NCBI RefSeq assembly: GCF_014859565.1
Contig: NZ_JACUUA010000135.1
Span: forward strand, 1-8,903
DNA: 8,903 bases
Origin: Marinospirillum sp.
Lineage (GTDB): Bacteria; Pseudomonadota; Gammaproteobacteria; Pseudomonadales; Halomonadaceae
Direction of reading: 5' to 3'
Part shown: positions 7,413-8,903 of the stretch, piece after piece
Numbering within the stretch: position 1 is the stretch's first letter
Layout of the letters: each line of letters opens with the position of its first letter
Made by a program: the position numbers and the translations under genes
The notes under the pieces: model-generated
Told to the model about the DNA's origin: nothing
Databases searched by the model: none
The model's input: only the letters and a program-made list of their open reading frames with translations

Positions 7413-7417
7413 GAAAA
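7398..7417 (-). promoter_or_regulatory. Candidate operator / FNR-Anr-like box, copy 2 (paaF promoter)
   Basis: Read on the minus strand this is TTTTCTTGATGAGTGTCAAA, identical at 17 of 20 positions to the site upstream of the diiron gene. The core TTGAT-N4-GTCAA has the spacing of FNR/Anr boxes. It overlaps the predicted -35 of paaF, and its centre is near -27. An FNR-type class II activator would sit near -41.5, so a repressor role is at least as likely. The box is about 154 nt before the paaF ATG and about 300 nt before paaN. Confidence 0.5.
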
Positions 7418-7420
7418 TAA

Positions 7421-7435
7421 TTTCTGATTTGTGTA
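7421..7435 (+). promoter_or_regulatory. Possible PaaX-like box
   Basis: TTTCTGATTTGTGTA matches 12 of 15 positions of the E. coli PaaX consensus as I remember it (WWTRTGATTCGYGWT). It lies in the paaF-paaN divergent region, just upstream of the paaF operator. The consensus is short and degenerate, and no paaX gene is in the window, so this is a weak call. Confidence 0.2.
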
Positions 7436-7566
7436 TCGCTTTTGTCGGGTGGTGGCGGGTTGTTGCTGCAAGTGGTTGAAAAAACAATAAAATATAGATT
7501 TTTATAAAGAAAGTGCTGACGGATCAGTCACGGAAGCCGGACTTAAAAGCACAGAAAACAGCCTGT

Positions 7567-7594
7567 TTGCTTTGCTTTGTGCGGTCAATATGAT
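7567..7594 (+). promoter_or_regulatory. Predicted sigma70 promoter of paaN
   Basis: TTGCTT (7567-7572) and TATGAT (7589-7594) are spaced by 16 bp. The -10 matches five of six consensus bases; the -35 matches only three, suggesting dependence on an activator or a modest strength. The predicted start near 7601 leaves a leader of about 110 nt before the paaN ATG. Confidence 0.4.
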
Positions 7595-7665
7595 ACAAAA
7601 AGCCCGTCTTGATCTAAATTGTTGTTGCCATGTTGGCGCGGTAAGCGACTGCCTGTCCTAAAATC

Positions 7666-7690
7666 TGTCTGTCTTAAAATTTTACAGACA
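7666..7690. repeat. Inverted repeat in the paaN leader
   Basis: TGTCTGT (7666-7672) and ACAGACA (7684-7690) form perfect 7-bp arms around an 11-nt AT-rich spacer. The right arm ends 8 nt before the ribosome site AGGAG (7699-7703). It may be an operator or a weak leader stem. It does not resemble the shared FNR-like sites. Confidence 0.35.
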
Positions 7691-7710
7691 CACCTCTCAG
7701 GAGTCTTACC

Positions 7711-8903
7711 ATGTCAGCTTTAACACCTGTTGTATTGTTTGAACGTCATCAGGAACTGCTCAACCGTGCGGTTGATGCAATCCACACCCGTGAATACTGG
7801 TCTCCCTATTCCGAAAATCTGAAAAAATACAACGAAGAAGCGGTGAAATCCGCTCCAGCAGATTTTAAAGCGCTTTGTGATAGCCACTTTGCCCTTGAAG
7901 GCGTCACCGGCGTGAAAAAAATCACCGGTGAACGTTCTCCTTACGGTTTTGATCTGGGCATCAGTTATGACCAGCCCGACATGAACGCGCTGGTGGATGA
8001 AATGCATGCCGCGTTACCACAGTGGCGGGATGTAGGTGCCAAAGGCCGTGTAGGTGTGTGTATGGAAATCCTGCATCGCCTGAACGAACTCAGCCCACTG
8101 ATGGCACATACCGTGATGCACACCAGTGGTCAGGGTTTTATGATGGCTTTCCAGGCCGGTGCACCTCATGCACAGGATCGTGCTTTGGAAGCTGTCGCCT
8201 ACGGTTGGGATGCCATGAAAGGCATTCCTGAAACGGCTCGCTGGAACAAACCCCAGGGCAAGATGGATCCACTGGTGATGGACAAACAATTCCACATCGT
8301 ACCGCGTGGTGTGGCACTGGTGGTGGGCTGTTCCACCTTCCCAACCTGGAATACCTACCCCGGTTTGTTTGCCAGTCTTGTTACCGGCAACCCCGTGATA
8401 GTTAAACCTCACCCAACCTCCATCCTGCCAGCTGCGCTGACTGTAAAAGTGGCGCGTGAAGTGCTGAAAGAAGCGGGTTTAAATCCTGCGTTGGTCAGTC
8501 TGGTGCCGGATACCGTGGCAGAACCGGTTACCAAAGAGCTGGCGCTGAACCCAAAAGTAAAAGTCATCGACTTCACTGGCTCCAGTGCCTTTGGCAACTG
8601 GCTGGAAGACAATGCTCGTCAGGCGCGGGTGTTTACCGAAAAAGCCGGGGTTAACTCGATTATTGTGGACAGTGTGTCTGACCTGAAAGCCGTGACTCGC
8701 AACCTGGCCTTCACCCTGAGCCTCTATTCCGGCCAGATGTGCACCACTACCCAGGCTATTTATGTGCCTAAAGACGGCATCAACACCCCCGAAGGCAAGG
8801 TCAGCTTTGATGACTTCGCTCAGGCGCTGGCCACTGCCACCAGCAAATTCCTGTCCGACAACGACCGTGCTTGTATGGTACTGGGTGCCATCCAGTCGGA
8901 TGC
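7711..8903 (+). CDS. paaN: PaaN-type aldehyde dehydrogenase (ring-opening), C-terminus missing
   Basis: The gene starts at ATG 7711, 7 nt after a good AGGAG, and runs off the right edge after 397 codons. The visible part is an aldehyde dehydrogenase fold: a nucleotide-binding segment around 198-235 (VPRGVALVVGCSTFPTWNTY, VKPHPTS), FTGSSAFG at 288-295, Glu310 in FTEKAGVN and the catalytic Cys344 in SGQMCTTTQ. The N-terminus (FERHQELL, TREYWSPYSE) resembles the PaaN family I know from bacteria whose enzyme lacks the MaoC hydratase domain of E. coli PaaZ, but the end is not visible and a fusion cannot be excluded. It should oxidise the semialdehyde made when oxepin-CoA is opened, to 3-oxo-5,6-dehydrosuberyl-CoA. 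It is divergent from paaF, as paaZ is from paaA in E. coli. Confidence 0.85.
   Translation, partial: MSALTPVVLFERHQELLNRAVDAIHTREYWSPYSENLKKYNEEAVKSAPADFKALCDSHFALEGVTGVKKITGERSPYGFDLGISYDQPDMNALVDEMHAALPQWRDVGAKGRVGVCMEILHRLNELSPLMAHTVMHTSGQGFMMAFQAGAPHAQDRALEAVAYGWDAMKGIPETARWNKPQGKMDPLVMDKQFHIVPRGVALVVGCSTFPTWNTYPGLFASLVTGNPVIVKPHPTSILPAALTVKVAREVLKEAGLNPALVSLVPDTVAEPVTKELALNPKVKVIDFTGSSAFGNWLEDNARQARVFTEKAGVNSIIVDSVSDLKAVTRNLAFTLSLYSGQMCTTTQAIYVPKDGINTPEGKVSFDDFAQALATATSKFLSDNDRACMVLGAIQSD

Larger units (their letters stand above)
7246..7710. other. Divergent paaF-paaN intergenic region
   Basis: This 465-bp region has no supportable gene. It carries the leader hairpin, promoter and operator of paaF, a possible PaaX-like box, an AT-rich stretch around 7480-7510, and the promoter, inverted repeat and ribosome site of paaN. 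Its length leaves room for further regulator sites that I could not define. Short open frames crossing it have no ribosome site or family signature. Confidence 0.6.

Noticed and set aside
7272..7487. 71-codon minus-strand open frame in the divergent promoter region
   Set aside because: It crosses the predicted paaF promoter and operator, has no family signature, and its composition looks non-coding.
7634..7649. Possible sigma54 promoter (TGGCGCGGTAAGC) before paaN
   Set aside because: The GG and GC pairs are 8 nt apart rather than the required 10.
7720..8412. Minus-strand open frames under paaN
   Set aside because: They are antisense to a clearly recognisable aldehyde dehydrogenase and His/Cys-rich.

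Overview
The window holds most of an aerobic ("hybrid") phenylacetate catabolic cluster, probably from a gammaproteobacterium. The gene order paaF-G-H-I-J-K matches the distal half of the Escherichia coli operon. The Shine-Dalgarno sites are ordinary and the codon usage is moderate in GC. The host assignment is inference: no marker gene is present, and a facultative or marine gammaproteobacterium is only a guess.

Right to left on the minus strand, a tight operon runs paaF (7245-6472), paaG (6433-5642), paaH (5640-4123), paaI (3986-3540), paaJ (3543-2308) and paaK (2270-960). It starts from a promoter near 7385-7412 and ends at a Rho-independent terminator at 904-928. paaG and paaH are 1 nt apart, and paaI and paaJ overlap by 4 nt. 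The only loose joint is paaH-paaI (136 nt), which holds a roughly 90-bp inverted-repeat element that looks inserted. Divergently, on the plus strand, a PaaN-type aldehyde dehydrogenase gene starts at 7711 and runs off the right edge.

Together the genes cover activation of phenylacetate to its CoA thioester (PaaK), isomerisation of the ring epoxide to oxepin-CoA (PaaG), oxidation of the ring-opened aldehyde (PaaN) and beta-oxidation to acetyl-CoA and succinyl-CoA (PaaJ, PaaF, PaaH, with PaaJ used twice). PaaI is the salvage thioesterase. The ring epoxidase PaaABCDE and the usual regulators (PaaX, PaaR, PaaY) are not in the window.

Left of the paaK terminator, at the position next to the operon, a separate minus-strand gene (734 to beyond the left edge) encodes a carboxylate-bridged diiron protein that is not PaaA. 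Its upstream region carries a 20-bp sequence, TTTTCTTGATnnnTGTCAAA, that recurs in the same orientation in front of paaF. This is the most interesting signal: an unassigned diiron oxygenase-like gene apparently wired to the same regulator as the paa operon. The shared site resembles an FNR/Anr box, but its overlap with a predicted -35 element suits a repressor equally well.
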